Assembly (NCBI RefSeq): GCF_024464185.1
Contig: NZ_JANHAU010000004.1
Span: 62,001 to 126,000, forward strand
Length of the DNA: 64,000 nt
Direction of reading: 5' to 3'
From: Haloarchaeobius salinus
GTDB taxonomy: Archaea; Halobacteriota; Halobacteria; Halobacteriales; Natrialbaceae
Positions within the stretch are counted from its first letter, which is position 1, and each line of letters begins with the position of its first letter. The notes beneath the pieces were generated by a model. The model was given only the letters and a program-made list of their open reading frames with translations, did not search any database and was not told where the DNA came from. The position numbers were made by a program, and so were the translations under genes. This document shows positions 52,007 to 61,071 of this stretch, piece by piece.

Positions 52007-53647
52007 ATGAGTAGCGAGGTCGACGAGGAGACAACAATCGAGGTCGACGCGGACGGGGTCTCGGTCGCGAAGTCGTTCGAGGCCGACGAGTTCCCGGTCC
52101 CCGCCATCCGGTTCGGCATCACGTCCGACCGGGCGGAGACCGTCACCATCAGGATCCACGAGGAGATACCCGAGGAGTTCCCGATGGACGGTGTCGGCTT
52201 CCACCCCGACTACGAGAGCGAGAACTGGACAGCCTTCCAGGACCACCACGTCGAGTACGAGCGCACGCTCGACCCCGGCGAGGAGGTGACCACCGTCTAC
52301 GGCATCCGTATCGACGACGGGGCGGAGGCCGCCAAGTTCCTCACGGAGCCACAGCTCACCGAGGTCGACGCCGAGGGCGCGGCAGCCGACGCGGGAGAGG
52401 GCGAAGAGGAGGTCGAGGACGACAACACCATCGACGACATCGTCTCCAACGACTCGAACCAGGTCGTCAAGGACATGCTCGCCGGCGAGGACGAGATGCC
52501 CGGCCTCGAGGACGACGAGCCCGCCGCGGCAGCGGCGGAGGCCGACACCACCGAAGCGTCGGGCGACGGCGGCTCCATCGACCTCGACCTCGGCGACGCG
52601 GACGCCGCCGAGGCCGACGAAGCCGCTGACGAGGACACGCCGGAGATCGAACTCGACCTCGAGGCCGCCGAGGAGGAGGTCGGGGCGACCGAGAGCGAGG
52701 CCGACGACGAACCCGAGATCGATCTCGATATCGACGACCCCGGCGCGGAGACCGACGAGACCGCGGAGGCCGAAGCCGACGCAGAGGCGGCCGAATCGGA
52801 GATGGAAACCGCGACCGACGCGGAAGCCGACGCAGAGACCGAAGCGGAGGTAGCGCCGGCTGAGGACGTCGAGCTGGACGCGGAGGTCGAGACCGAGGCC
52901 GACGACGAGGCCGACGCGGAACCCGAAGTCGCCGGCGAAACGGCCGACACGGAACCCGAGGCAGTCGACGACGCGGACGACACGGAACCCGAGGCAGTCG
53001 ACGACACGGACGACGCTCCGTCCGCACCTGCCGTCGATGGGAGCGTCGCCACCGCACTCGTCGAGGAGCTCCGGAACGGCACGCTGACCGAGAACGAGCG
53101 CCGCGAGCTCCGGCAGGCCCTCGACGTGGAGGCCGCCGGCACCGACATCGCGAAGGTAGAGCACCTCCAGTCCCGCGTCGAGGAGGTCGCCGCCTACACC
53201 GACGCGCTGGCGGAGTTCCTCGACGAGGAGGGCACCGCCCAGCAGCTCCTCGAGGAGTACGAGCGCGAGGTCAGCTCCCTGCGCGACGAGGTCTCGACAC
53301 TCACGGAGGACATCGACGGGCATGACGAGGAGATCACCTCGCTGTACGGCGACGTCGACGACGTGCGTTCGTCCGTCGAGAGCGTCGAGGCCGACGTGAC
53401 CGGGCTCGAGGACGACCTCGAATCGGTCTCCAGTGACGTCTCCGGACTCCGCACCGACCTCGACGAGTCGACCGACTCCCTGGAGAACGACATCGCCGAC
53501 GCCACCGACAGCATCGACGACGTGCAGGCCGACGTGACCGGGCTCGAGGACGACCTCGACGCGGTCGAGTCCCGCGTCGACGAGGTCGAGGAGGAGGTCA
53601 CCGAGGTCCAGGAGTGGCGCGACCAGCTCGGCGAGATGTTCAGCTGA
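52007..53647 (+). CDS. Acidic protein with N-terminal beta domain and long C-terminal coiled coil
   Basis: 546 residues from ATG 52007, behind TATA-like CTTTATG at 51977. Residues 1-120 form a compact beta-rich domain (VPAIRFGITSDRAETVTIRI, DPGEEVTTVYGIRI). An IDDIVSNDSNQVVKDMLAGEDE motif follows, then ~190 acidic low-complexity residues. The C-terminal ~190 residues are a heptad-rich coiled coil, including two nearly equal units with VEADVTGLEDDLESV and VQADVTGLEDDLDAV. I do not recognise the family. A structural or scaffolding role is possible. Confidence 0.78.
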   Translation: MSSEVDEETTIEVDADGVSVAKSFEADEFPVPAIRFGITSDRAETVTIRIHEEIPEEFPMDGVGFHPDYESENWTAFQDHHVEYERTLDPGEEVTTVYGIRIDDGAEAAKFLTEPQLTEVDAEGAAADAGEGEEEVEDDNTIDDIVSNDSNQVVKDMLAGEDEMPGLEDDEPAAAAAEADTTEASGDGGSIDLDLGDADAAEADEAADEDTPEIELDLEAAEEEVGATESEADDEPEIDLDIDDPGAETDETAEAEADAEAAESEMETATDAEADAETEAEVAPAEDVELDAEVETEADDEADAEPEVAGETADTEPEAVDDADDTEPEAVDDTDDAPSAPAVDGSVATALVEELRNGTLTENERRELRQALDVEAAGTDIAKVEHLQSRVEEVAAYTDALAEFLDEEGTAQQLLEEYEREVSSLRDEVSTLTEDIDGHDEEITSLYGDVDDVRSSVESVEADVTGLEDDLESVSSDVSGLRTDLDESTDSLENDIADATDSIDDVQADVTGLEDDLDAVESRVDEVEEEVTEVQEWRDQLGEMFS

Positions 53648-53688
53648 GAACGAACACGTTTTCTTCCCCGAAGCCGTTCGTCCGGGAA

Positions 53689-54588
53689 ATGGCCGAGACG
53701 ACAGCCGTCGCAGTCCCACGGAAGGGACGTCCGCTCGAAGCCGTCCTCGAGCGGGTCGCATCACGCGCCGACGCGACCGAACTCGCCGACTCGATCATCT
53801 CCACGCTCCGGTACGAGAAGGCGATCACGAAGGGGAACACGGACGACCCCCGAGACGTGTACGAACGGCTCGCGGACTACAGCGACCTCGGCCATCCCCA
53901 TCGACCGGAGTTCACCCTGCTCCGGGACGACCGCGACGGGCTGCCCCGCCGGGTCGTCTTCGACAGCGTCACCGTCGAGACCGGCTCCGGGCGCATCCAG
54001 CTCGTCGGCCGCGAGGAGCCGTTCCGCTCGCTTCGGACCCACTCGTTCGCGTTCGGCTTCGACAGTGCGGACCTCGTCCTCGAGGAGGTCGTCGCGCTCC
54101 GTCCGGACCCCCTCGACACCATCGCCGACGTGAACGCCCGCATCGACCCGCACGACACGGACGTCCGCGTCGTCACCGGCCTGGGCGATACGGTGTACCA
54201 CACGCTGATGGCGACGCCGGAGCTCCTCGACAGCTACCGTGCCGACGGTGCGACCCGCGAGTTCGTCGCCGAGTACGAGGGCGAGCTCTGCATCTCGCCC
54301 CGGTACGAGCGACTGGTCGAGGCCGTCCTCGGCACGGATGCGATGCGGGACGTCGAGTTCTGCTACCCGGACGACGGCCAGGAGGAGGAGGCCGGCATCG
54401 CCGACACGGGCGTCGGTGTGTACCTCACGATGACCGGCGGCACCGCCCGGGACCACGGGCTCGAACTCGGCACGCAGCTGTTCCCCAGCGAGACCGTCCT
54501 GATGGAGAACGTCGCGGAATCGACAGACGGCGACGAGGACGTGCGGGAGCTGTTCGGCGAGGTCGAGACGGAACTGGCAGTGAGATGA
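53689..54588 (+). CDS. Conserved protein of unknown function, weakly HisG-like at the N-terminus
   Basis: 299 residues from ATG 53689. The opening VAVPRKGRPLEAVLERVA resembles the first strand-helix of ATP phosphoribosyltransferase, and the middle (RRVVFDSVTVETGSGRIQLVG, LRTHSFAFGFDSADLVLEEVVAL) has alternating strands and helices. The later catalytic motifs of HisG are not evident, so this is not called as HisG. It follows the coiled-coil gene by 41 bases in the same direction, and the two may form a unit. The DNA changes to AT-rich just after the stop. Confidence 0.68.
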   Translation: MAETTAVAVPRKGRPLEAVLERVASRADATELADSIISTLRYEKAITKGNTDDPRDVYERLADYSDLGHPHRPEFTLLRDDRDGLPRRVVFDSVTVETGSGRIQLVGREEPFRSLRTHSFAFGFDSADLVLEEVVALRPDPLDTIADVNARIDPHDTDVRVVTGLGDTVYHTLMATPELLDSYRADGATREFVAEYEGELCISPRYERLVEAVLGTDAMRDVEFCYPDDGQEEEAGIADTGVGVYLTMTGGTARDHGLELGTQLFPSETVLMENVAESTDGDEDVRELFGEVETELAVR

Positions 54589-55347
54589 GTTCGCTCCCGA
54601 CCGCCAATTGGATATAGCGATATTAGATTTATCAGCTGGTGCTCGAACGGACCTTCTGAACCGCGAGTTCCCCGGCGAGCGCCCTCGGCAGCGGATAGAG
54701 CCACCGAATCCGAGCCTCGTGCAACTCGATGACGGGGTTCGGATCGTGCATCGAACATCGGCTTTACGAGTCCAGTGCCGACTACGCCAGTACCGGGCCA
54801 CTTCGATGCAGTAGAGACCGTCTCGGTTCAGCCACCAGCTCCAGCCACCTCATCGAACTGATGCCCACTCAGTTGCCAGTGCCAACCTGCCAGGTTGATG
54901 CACCTCGGCAGTACACCGAAGCAACCACCGTTGACCACTCAAATTCCGTCCGCCCAGAAAGGACAGGATATGGTTTTAGTATCAACTATTATGGCCCTAC
55001 AAAATGCAAATAGTGCTACCAGATAATTGGATATTGCGTTCGACCGCCGGATATTACAGACATACATAGGAAGATAAGGGCTCTTATCCCAGATTGTAGG
55101 GGTAGATTGATTACCGGGGCGCGAGTCGCCCCGAACGGATGAGTGGACCACTCGATCCGACGTTCGGTCACAGGTTCGAACCGTCCGGACGGCGACCCGG
55201 AACCAGTCGTTTGGAAGGCAACGGATTTCCGCTGGAACCCCGTTTCGGCGAACCCCGTCCTGAGCACGTAACCCCGGGGGTTCGTCCCTCCAGAACAGGG
55301 TTGCAGACGCCCGGGGACTCCTGTCGCCCGGCGGAGGTGTTCGAGGT
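54589..55347. other. 759-bp AT-richer region without a convincing gene
   Basis: Base composition drops compared with the neighbours. Short frames here (for example 54608-54814 and 54729-55013) lack ribosome or promoter signals and look random. The region contains two of the three AATTGsATAT motifs (54606, 55025) and a GGGGCG/CGCCCC hairpin at 55118-55134. A GGTTCGAACC palindrome lies near 55172. It probably belongs to the integrated module that carries the recombinase. Confidence 0.5.
54606..54633. repeat. Left copy of AATTGsATATnGC repeat; arm of a 23-bp inverted repeat
   Basis: AATTGGATATAGCG at 54606-54619 has relatives at 55025-55038 (AATTGGATATTGCG) and 56848-56860 (AATTGCATATCGC). Bases 54611-54633 match the reverse complement of 56844-56866 at 20 of 23 positions. 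The two outer copies bracket the DUF5805/integrase genes. Confidence 0.55.
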
Positions 55348-55758
55348 ATGAGCGAGGACGAGACGGCTCGCACCGCAGTCCGGACCTACGTTCCGACCTA
55401 CCAGAAGCAACAGTGGGCCGAGGAGGCCGACGCGCTGGACATGAGCCACAGCGAGTTCGTCCGGACGATGGTCCAGGCCGGCCGCCGGTCGTTCGACCTC
55501 GACGAGTCACCCGATAGCGACGACAGCGGGGACACGAACGAGTCGATAGCGGACGACACCGACGGGGCCGAGCTGGCCGACCGGGTGCTGACCATCCTAG
55601 ACGACCGCGACGACCCCCAGACGTGGGACGACCTCGTCGCCGCAGTGACCAACGACGTCGAGGAACGACTGGACGAGGCGCTGGGAGACCTCCAGGAGGC
55701 GGGGGAGCTCCGGTACAGCGGCCGTGACGGTGGCTACGTTCCAACTGGTGACCGATGA
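55348..55758 (+). CDS. DUF5805-type small DNA-binding-like protein
   Basis: 136 residues. The N-terminus TAVRTYVPTYQKQQWAEEADALDMSHSEFVRTMVQAGRRS, read in parts, looks like a ribbon-helix-helix and matches the haloarchaeal DUF5805 pattern. The acidic middle is followed by a C-terminal winged-helix-like part (TWDDLVAAVTNDVEERLDEAL). Its stop overlaps the integrase start by four bases, the standard pairing for these two genes, so it is probably a recombination directionality or regulatory partner. Confidence 0.82.
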   Translation: MSEDETARTAVRTYVPTYQKQQWAEEADALDMSHSEFVRTMVQAGRRSFDLDESPDSDDSGDTNESIADDTDGAELADRVLTILDDRDDPQTWDDLVAAVTNDVEERLDEALGDLQEAGELRYSGRDGGYVPTGDR

Positions 55759-56783
55759 CCGACGCGGTCTCGTACTACCTCGAGGACCAGGAGTACCACG
55801 GGAAGTCAGAGCGGACGCGAGAGGCCTACGAGCGGGTCCTCAGGCGGTTCGAGTCGTTCCTGGCCGACGAGGGCAGCGGCCCCAGCGGACGGTCGCTCAC
55901 GCCCGAGGAGGCGGGGCGCAGGGCGTGCATGGCGTGGGTCCACTCCCTCAGAGGCGAGCACGCACCCAGCACTGTCGCGTCCTACGCCTCCTACGTCCAT
56001 CGGTTCTACGCCTACATGACCCAGGTCGGGGAGTTCGATTCGAACCCGATGGCGCTCGTCGTCGAGGAGATGGACGAGTCCATCGACAAGGACCCGACGC
56101 GACGGGAGATCTCGGTGCCGAAGATGCGGGGGTTCGTCGGGGCGATATCGCACCCGCTGGAGCGGGCGCTCGTCATCACGCTGCTGAAGACCGGCGTGCG
56201 TGTCGGCGAGCTGTGCAACCTCGACCTGCGAGACCTCTCGCTCTCTGACCCCGAGTTGGTGGCCGAGTTCGATCTCGGTGGGCGCGTCCAGCTGGACGGT
56301 CGGCCCGAATCGCTGTACGTGGCTGCCGAACCCGCCCGTGGCTATTCCTACAACGGCGAGGAGCGGACGGCCTCGAACAAGCGAAAGCGGGCGACCGTCA
56401 TCCCCGTCGACGGCGAGCTGGCAGCGGTGTTGAAGTCGTGGCTGGCCATCCGGCCGGACGCCAGATCGCCCGCAGAGCCGCTCTTCCTCTCCACGAGCGG
56501 TGACTGGGGCGGGCGGCTCAGTCCACAGGCGGTCAGGAACGTCGTCGAGCGACACGCCAGGGCCCACGGGTGGTATACGGACGGTGGTGGGGCGACGGAG
56601 AACGTCACCCCCCATTACTTCCGGCACTTCTTCACGACCCACCTCAGGGACAGGACGGGCGACCGTGGTATCGTCAAGTACCTCCGGGGAGACGTTGCGA
56701 GCGACATCATCGACACGTACACCCACAACTGGGGCGGCCAGGTGCGGGACGTCTACGAATCGAACGTCTATCGGCTGCTCTGA
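55755..56783 (+). CDS. Tyrosine recombinase/integrase (XerC/D-like)
   Basis: 342 residues. An N-terminal SAM-like DNA-binding domain (residues ~10-100: SERTREAYERVLRRFESFL) precedes the catalytic domain. Catalytic residues visible: Arg in KTGVRVGELCNL, His-x-x-Arg in HYFRHFFTTHL, the later His in DTYTHNW, and the nucleophile Tyr probably in DVYESNVY near the C-terminus. No tRNA or clear attachment site adjoins it; the flanking repeats at 54606 and 56844 are candidates. It is translationally coupled to the DUF5805 gene. Confidence 0.92.
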   Translation: MTDAVSYYLEDQEYHGKSERTREAYERVLRRFESFLADEGSGPSGRSLTPEEAGRRACMAWVHSLRGEHAPSTVASYASYVHRFYAYMTQVGEFDSNPMALVVEEMDESIDKDPTRREISVPKMRGFVGAISHPLERALVITLLKTGVRVGELCNLDLRDLSLSDPELVAEFDLGGRVQLDGRPESLYVAAEPARGYSYNGEERTASNKRKRATVIPVDGELAAVLKSWLAIRPDARSPAEPLFLSTSGDWGGRLSPQAVRNVVERHARAHGWYTDGGGATENVTPHYFRHFFTTHLRDRTGDRGIVKYLRGDVASDIIDTYTHNWGGQVRDVYESNVYRLL

Positions 56784-56843
56784 GCCGTTCTGGCGGCCTC
56801 TCTTGAAGTATTTCCGACATCTGCTGACGTGTGGTGCCGAACA

Positions 56844-56866
56844 GATAAATTGCATATCGCTATATC
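56844..56866. repeat. Right arm of the 23-bp imperfect inverted repeat around the integrase module
   Basis: GATAAATTGCATATCGC and the following TATATC are the reverse complement of 54611-54633 with three mismatches. It lies 60 bases after the integrase stop, in an otherwise empty 212-base gap. Confidence 0.55.
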
Positions 56867-56995
56867 AAATCCGGGGGTCGGCCGGTAGTGAAATGCAGGA
56901 ACGAGAGCCTGTACTCACGTCTCACGCGAGGGGCCGGCTCGTCGGTCGGGCCGGCCCGGCGGTAGACTGATTCCTCGCCGCGCGCTATCGGCCGT

Positions 56996-57418
56996 ATGCC
57001 ACTCGAATCGCCGGACGATCTCCGGCGAGTACTCGCCTACGACCGCGTCGCCGTAGTCGGTGCGTCCACATCGTTCGAGAAGGCAGCCCACATCGTCCCG
57101 GCGTACCTGCAGCGTCACGGCTACGAACTGTGGCCCGTCAATCCGACAGCCGACGAGATATTCGGTCGGCGAGCGTTCGACTCGCTGACCGACGTTCCGG
57201 CTTCCGTGGACATCGTCGAGATATTCCGCCCGAGCGAGGAGGTTCCGGGGATCGTCGGCGAGGCTCTCGACCGGGACGACGTGAGGGCAATCTGGATGCA
57301 GCCGGGTGTCGGAGACGACGACGCGGCGCGAAAGGCCGAGGCGGCCGGAATCGACGTCGTACAGGACCGGTGCATGAAGGTCGAACACGGCCAGCTCGTC
57401 CGCAACCCGATGGACTGA
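56996..57418 (+). CDS. CoA-binding domain protein
   Basis: 140 residues. It is a single Rossmann-like CoA-binding domain (YccU type): VAVVGASTSFEKAAHIVPAYLQRHGY, VWPVNPTADEIFG-like segment, VDIVEIFRPSEEV, and AIWMQPGV with DRCMKVEHG at the end. Such proteins bind CoA or nucleotides and are common alone in archaea; no reaction is known. It is followed after 50 bases by the eIF1 homologue. Confidence 0.9.
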   Translation: MPLESPDDLRRVLAYDRVAVVGASTSFEKAAHIVPAYLQRHGYELWPVNPTADEIFGRRAFDSLTDVPASVDIVEIFRPSEEVPGIVGEALDRDDVRAIWMQPGVGDDDAARKAEAAGIDVVQDRCMKVEHGQLVRNPMD

Positions 57419-57468
57419 GACGCTGCGGCCAACGTTCTTACGTCGTGACCGCCAACGGTCCCATCTGT

Positions 57469-57762
57469 ATGAGTGACAACGACCCCTTCGAGGGTCTCGA
57501 CGTCTCCGACGACCCGACGGCCGACCTCGACCGCGCGACCCAGACACTGGCGGTTCGGACCGAGGAACGTCGGTACGGCAAGAAGATGGTGGTCATCGAG
57601 GGATTCGAGGGCGACGGCGACCTCGGCGACCTCGCCAGCGACCTCAAGTCCGCGCTCGGGACCGGTGGCACGGTCAAGGAGAATCACATCGAGGTCCAGG
57701 GCGACCACGCCCAGCGCGTCGAGGAACTGCTCCGGGAGCGCGGCTACTCCATCGAATCGTAG
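57469..57762 (+). CDS. Translation initiation factor eIF1/SUI1 homologue
   Basis: 97 residues. The SUI1 domain covers residues 25-95: VRTEERRYGKKMVVIEGFEG, DLASDLKSALGTGGTVKENHIEVQGDHAQRV, read in parts. Archaeal aIF1 helps select start codons on the small ribosomal subunit. The acidic N-terminal ~20 residues are an ordinary haloarchaeal extension. Confidence 0.95.
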   Translation: MSDNDPFEGLDVSDDPTADLDRATQTLAVRTEERRYGKKMVVIEGFEGDGDLGDLASDLKSALGTGGTVKENHIEVQGDHAQRVEELLRERGYSIES

Positions 57763-57768
57763 GGGTGA

Positions 57769-58665
57769 TTAGCGAACGGCCGTCGTCGTGTTGTTCGTGC
57801 CCCACGTCGACGGCACGGCTACGGTCGTCGTCCCCACGTTGCGGTAGATGAGTCGCCGGGAGACGGTGAGGTGCGTTCCGTCCTCCCGCACGACGGTGTA
57901 CTCGATCCTGTACTCGTAGACGAAGCCATCGCTGGCGACGATCGCTTCCAGCGTCGCGTTCTCGACGCCGGCGTCGTCCCCGCCGGTGAACGCGTTGTTG
58001 ACGAGGGTGTCCGGCTGCGTGACCTCCGTGGCGCGGACGTAGAACAGCTGGTCGCTGACGCCCGCGGGGACCCTGTCGAGCTCACGCACGACGGTCACGT
58101 TCATCGACGAGAAGCCGTTGTAGAGGAACTCGGGACGGAGCGCCCGGAGCGTCACGCCTTCCCCGGGCGGGACCGGCGTCCCGTCGGCGGTCCGGGCGAT
58201 CGAGAAGTTCGCGGCCGATGGTGAGAGGCCAGCCGGCCCGCGCGCGGCGTACAGGCGGCTCCCGTTGACGTACGCGAGCCTGGTCACGTTCAGTGCCCGG
58301 CCGCGCTGGGTCACGTTCGAGACGTAGATGCTCTGGTTCCGGGCGAACCGGGCGTCGACCACGACGTTGTTCCACCTCGTCCCGTTGTCGTACCTGACGT
58401 CGAGTTCGTAGTCCAGACTGTAGCTCGTCCCCTCGAGGCGGCGCGCCTGGGAGTCCAGGAACACGGCCGGGTCACCGAGGGTGTCCGTCTCCGGGTCGGG
58501 CGAGAACGGTGGGGTGGCCCGCATCGACTCCGTCTCCGAGGGGTCGGGTACGGACGTCTCTGGCACCGAGAACGGGTCCCGTGTCTGGACGCCAGCGGTG
58601 CCACCACAGCCGGCGAGCACCATCGAGAGCACCAGTACGAGCGCGAGCCACGGCCCCCTGTCCAT
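57769..58665 (-). CDS. Conserved haloarchaeal lipoprotein
   Basis: 298 residues. The signal ends in a lipobox, MVLAGCGG (Cys ~20), without a Tat motif. A Pro/Ser/Asp-rich linker leads to a beta-rich domain starting near residue 68 (LEGTSYSLDYELDVRY) with many N-glycosylation sites (NQSI, NVTQ, NVTR, NGSR). It is similar in layout to haloarchaeal lipoproteins of the DUF7537 kind, from memory only. Function unknown. It converges with the eIF1 gene, six bases apart. Confidence 0.8.
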   Translation of the reverse strand: MDRGPWLALVLVLSMVLAGCGGTAGVQTRDPFSVPETSVPDPSETESMRATPPFSPDPETDTLGDPAVFLDSQARRLEGTSYSLDYELDVRYDNGTRWNNVVVDARFARNQSIYVSNVTQRGRALNVTRLAYVNGSRLYAARGPAGLSPSAANFSIARTADGTPVPPGEGVTLRALRPEFLYNGFSSMNVTVVRELDRVPAGVSDQLFYVRATEVTQPDTLVNNAFTGGDDAGVENATLEAIVASDGFVYEYRIEYTVVREDGTHLTVSRRLIYRNVGTTTVAVPSTWGTNNTTTAVR

Positions 58666-58708
58666 CGTTCGCGGTTAGGACGGCCGGCGCTTGAACGTTG
58701 GGACGCCC

Positions 58709-59947
58709 TCAGTCGTCCGTCGCTTCCACGAGCCGTTTCGCGCGTGCAATCGCGTCGGCGACCCCGCGTACGTCGGTCACCTCGCCCCGTCGTCGGAGCG
58801 TTTCGGCGCGTGACGCGGCGCGCCTGGGTGGCTGCTGCTCTCCACCCGATTCATCGACGACGACCAGCGGCGAGCGGCCGTCCAGGAGCCCGTACACCTG
58901 GTCGTCGCCGGCGACGAGCGCGGGGTTCGCGACGGCGACCACGGCAGCACGGTCGACGGCCTCGCGGGTGGCCGACAGGGTCGCGTCGTCGAGGGGTTCG
59001 TGGGGGTAGCGCTCGATGGTCTCGACGTCGAGGAGAGCCGCCGTCTCGGCCAGCGCATCGCCCTGGGTGACGGGCCCGACTGAGACGCTCGCGTCCGCGC
59101 CGACGAGTCGTTCCAGCGTCCGGGCGGCGACCGAGCCGGAGCCGACGAGGTGGACCGAGCGGTCGACGGCCCCGGGCTGGCGTGCGAGCGTGGTCACACC
59201 GAGGCTCTCGGTGACCGGGTCGCGCCGGAGCACCGTGCGGGCGTCGAACGAGTCGGCGAGACGGTCGCGTGTCAGCACCGACTCCGGTAAACCAGTAGCC
59301 ACGATATCTCCGTCGGCGAGCAGCGCCAGTTCGTCGCAGTACCTGGCCGCGAGCGAGAGGTCGTGGATGGCCGCGACGACGGTCTTCCCGTCGGCGACGA
59401 GGTCCGCGACCAGTTCCAGCGTCTCGACCTGGTGGTTCACGTCGAGGCTCGCCGTCGGCTCGTCGAGCAGGAGGATCGGTGTCTCCTGTGCGAGTGCACG
59501 GGCGATGGTCACGGTCTGTCGTTCCCCGCCGCTCAGCTCGTCGATCCGGCGGTCCGCGAGGTGCTCGGCGTCGACGCGGGCGAGTGCGTCGTCGACCGCC
59601 TGTCGGTCCGTCCGGGTGGAGGGCTCGAACCGTCCCCGGTGCGGTGTGCGTCCCATCGCGACCACATCGCGCGCGGTGAACCCGAAGGAGACCGTGGTGT
59701 CCTGCGGGACGACGGCGACCCGCCGGCTGGCGGCTTTCGAGCCCAGTTTGTCGAGCCGGTCGTCGTCGAGAGAGACGGTGCCGCCGTCGGGGTCGAGCGC
59801 GCCGCTGACGGTCCGGAGGAGCGTCGTCTTCCCCGCCCCGTTCGGGCCGACGAGTCCGAGGAAGGTGCCGGGTTCGACGGCGAGCGATACGTCATCGAGG
59901 ACGGTCGCGTTGCCGAACGAGACGGTGACGCCGTCGATGTCGATCAC
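58709..59947 (-). CDS. btuD: Corrinoid (heme/B12-type) ABC transporter ATPase with C-terminal extra domain
   Basis: 412 residues. The ATPase has Walker A GPNGAGKTT, Q-loop VVPQDTTVSF, signature LSGGERQ, Walker B ILLLDEPTASLD and the H-loop AAIHDLSL. About 150 extra residues follow, with Rossmann-like VHLVGSGSVAARTLERLVGAD, which is not part of the transporter core. The FecCD/BtuCD-type sequence and the operon with BtuC and a divergent BtuF point to vitamin B12 or corrinoid uptake. Its ATG overlaps the btuC stop by four bases. Confidence 0.9.
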   Translation of the reverse strand: MIDIDGVTVSFGNATVLDDVSLAVEPGTFLGLVGPNGAGKTTLLRTVSGALDPDGGTVSLDDDRLDKLGSKAASRRVAVVPQDTTVSFGFTARDVVAMGRTPHRGRFEPSTRTDRQAVDDALARVDAEHLADRRIDELSGGERQTVTIARALAQETPILLLDEPTASLDVNHQVETLELVADLVADGKTVVAAIHDLSLAARYCDELALLADGDIVATGLPESVLTRDRLADSFDARTVLRRDPVTESLGVTTLARQPGAVDRSVHLVGSGSVAARTLERLVGADASVSVGPVTQGDALAETAALLDVETIERYPHEPLDDATLSATREAVDRAAVVAVANPALVAGDDQVYGLLDGRSPLVVVDESGGEQQPPRRAASRAETLRRRGEVTDVRGVADAIARAKRLVEATDD

Positions 59948-61071
59948 AGTGCGTGCACCTCCCGGCGGCTGAGCAGGAACAGGAAGAACGGCGCACCGAC
60001 GGCGGCGGTGACGACGCCGACGGGGAGCACCTCAGCGGTCGAGCGCGCGAGCGTGTCCGCGACGACGAGGAACGTCGCCCCGGCGAGCGCGCTCGTCGGC
60101 AGGAGCACCCGGTGGTCGGGGCCGACGACGAGGCGCATCGCGTGCGGGACGACGAGCCCGACGAAGCCGATGACCCCTGCGACGGCGACGCCGGCGGCCG
60201 TGATGGCGCTGGACACCGCGAGCAGGATCTGTTTCGTGCGTTCGACCTCGATGCCGAGGTGGTGGGCGTCCTCCTCGCCGAGCATCAGGACGTTCAGGTC
60301 CCGCGTGAACGGCAGGAGCAGGAGGAAGCAGGCGGCGACGGCGACGAACGCGACGCCGACCGGCTCCCAGGCGGCGTTCATGCCGAGGTCGCCGAGCAGC
60401 CAGTAGTACGCCCGCTGGAGCGTGCCCTCGGGGCTGGTGACCATGAGGAACGAGACGACCGCCCCGAGGAACGTCTGGACGGCGACCCCGGCGAGCAGCA
60501 GGGTCGCGACGGGGGTGCGGCCGCCCTCGGTCGCGATGGTGTAGACGAGGAACGCGGCGGCGACCGCGCCGACGAACGCTGCGCCCTCGATGCCGAACGG
60601 GACGGCGGTCCCGACCAGCGGGATGGCACCGCCGAGCGTGATGAACGCGACCGCACCGACCGCCGCACCGGAGGAGACGCCGACGATGGAGGGGTCGGCC
60701 ATCGGGTTCCGGAAGAACCCCTGCATGACGGTGCCGGCGGCGGCGAGCGCGAAGCCGACGACGGCGGCGAGTGCGATGCGCGGCAGCCGCAACGAGATGA
60801 CGATGACCCGGGTGGTCTCGGCCACGTGGAACGAGAACGGGTGTGTCGTCTCGACCCCGACGCCGAACGGGAGGAGCGTCACGCCGAGGAGGCCAGTCGA
60901 GCCCTCCGTCGCGTGCACGCCCGTCGGAATCCAGAGCGCGTTGAGGATGGCCGCGGCGACGGCGGTCGGTGCGATGTCGACGGGGCCGACGGTCGTACAG
61001 ACAGCGACGGTGGCGAACAGCAGGGCTACGAGGCCGCAGGACCACACGACTGCTCTGAGGTCGGTACGCAT
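59944..61071 (-). CDS. btuC: Corrinoid/iron-chelate ABC transporter permease, FecCD/BtuC family
   Basis: 375 residues with about ten membrane helices. Family signatures include LRLPRIALAAVVGFALAAAGTVMQGFFRNPMADPSIVGVSSGAAVGA (read in parts) and the ATPase-contact region GEEDAHHLGIEVERTK. FecCD-type permeases take up B12, heme or iron siderophores. Co-translation with the ATPase and a divergent binding-protein gene supports a complete importer. Confidence 0.92.
   Translation of the reverse strand: MRTDLRAVVWSCGLVALLFATVAVCTTVGPVDIAPTAVAAAILNALWIPTGVHATEGSTGLLGVTLLPFGVGVETTHPFSFHVAETTRVIVISLRLPRIALAAVVGFALAAAGTVMQGFFRNPMADPSIVGVSSGAAVGAVAFITLGGAIPLVGTAVPFGIEGAAFVGAVAAAFLVYTIATEGGRTPVATLLLAGVAVQTFLGAVVSFLMVTSPEGTLQRAYYWLLGDLGMNAAWEPVGVAFVAVAACFLLLLPFTRDLNVLMLGEEDAHHLGIEVERTKQILLAVSSAITAAGVAVAGVIGFVGLVVPHAMRLVVGPDHRVLLPTSALAGATFLVVADTLARSTAEVLPVGVVTAAVGAPFFLFLLSRREVHAL

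Noticed and set aside
53689-54588. Call of this gene as ATP phosphoribosyltransferase (hisG)
   Set aside because: Only the first strand and helix resemble HisG. The catalytic and phosphate-binding motifs further on are not visible, and hisC elsewhere in the window does not prove linkage.
54608-55013. Two short plus-strand frames in the AT-rich island before DUF5805
   Set aside because: There is no start signal, codon use is unlike the neighbours, and no motif is recognisable; they overlap each other in different frames.
55160-55200. GGTTCGAACC near 55172 as a fifth T-arm-like element
   Set aside because: It is a plain palindrome; the flanking bases do not form the 5-bp inner stem with a TTCGACT loop or the 7-bp outer stem.
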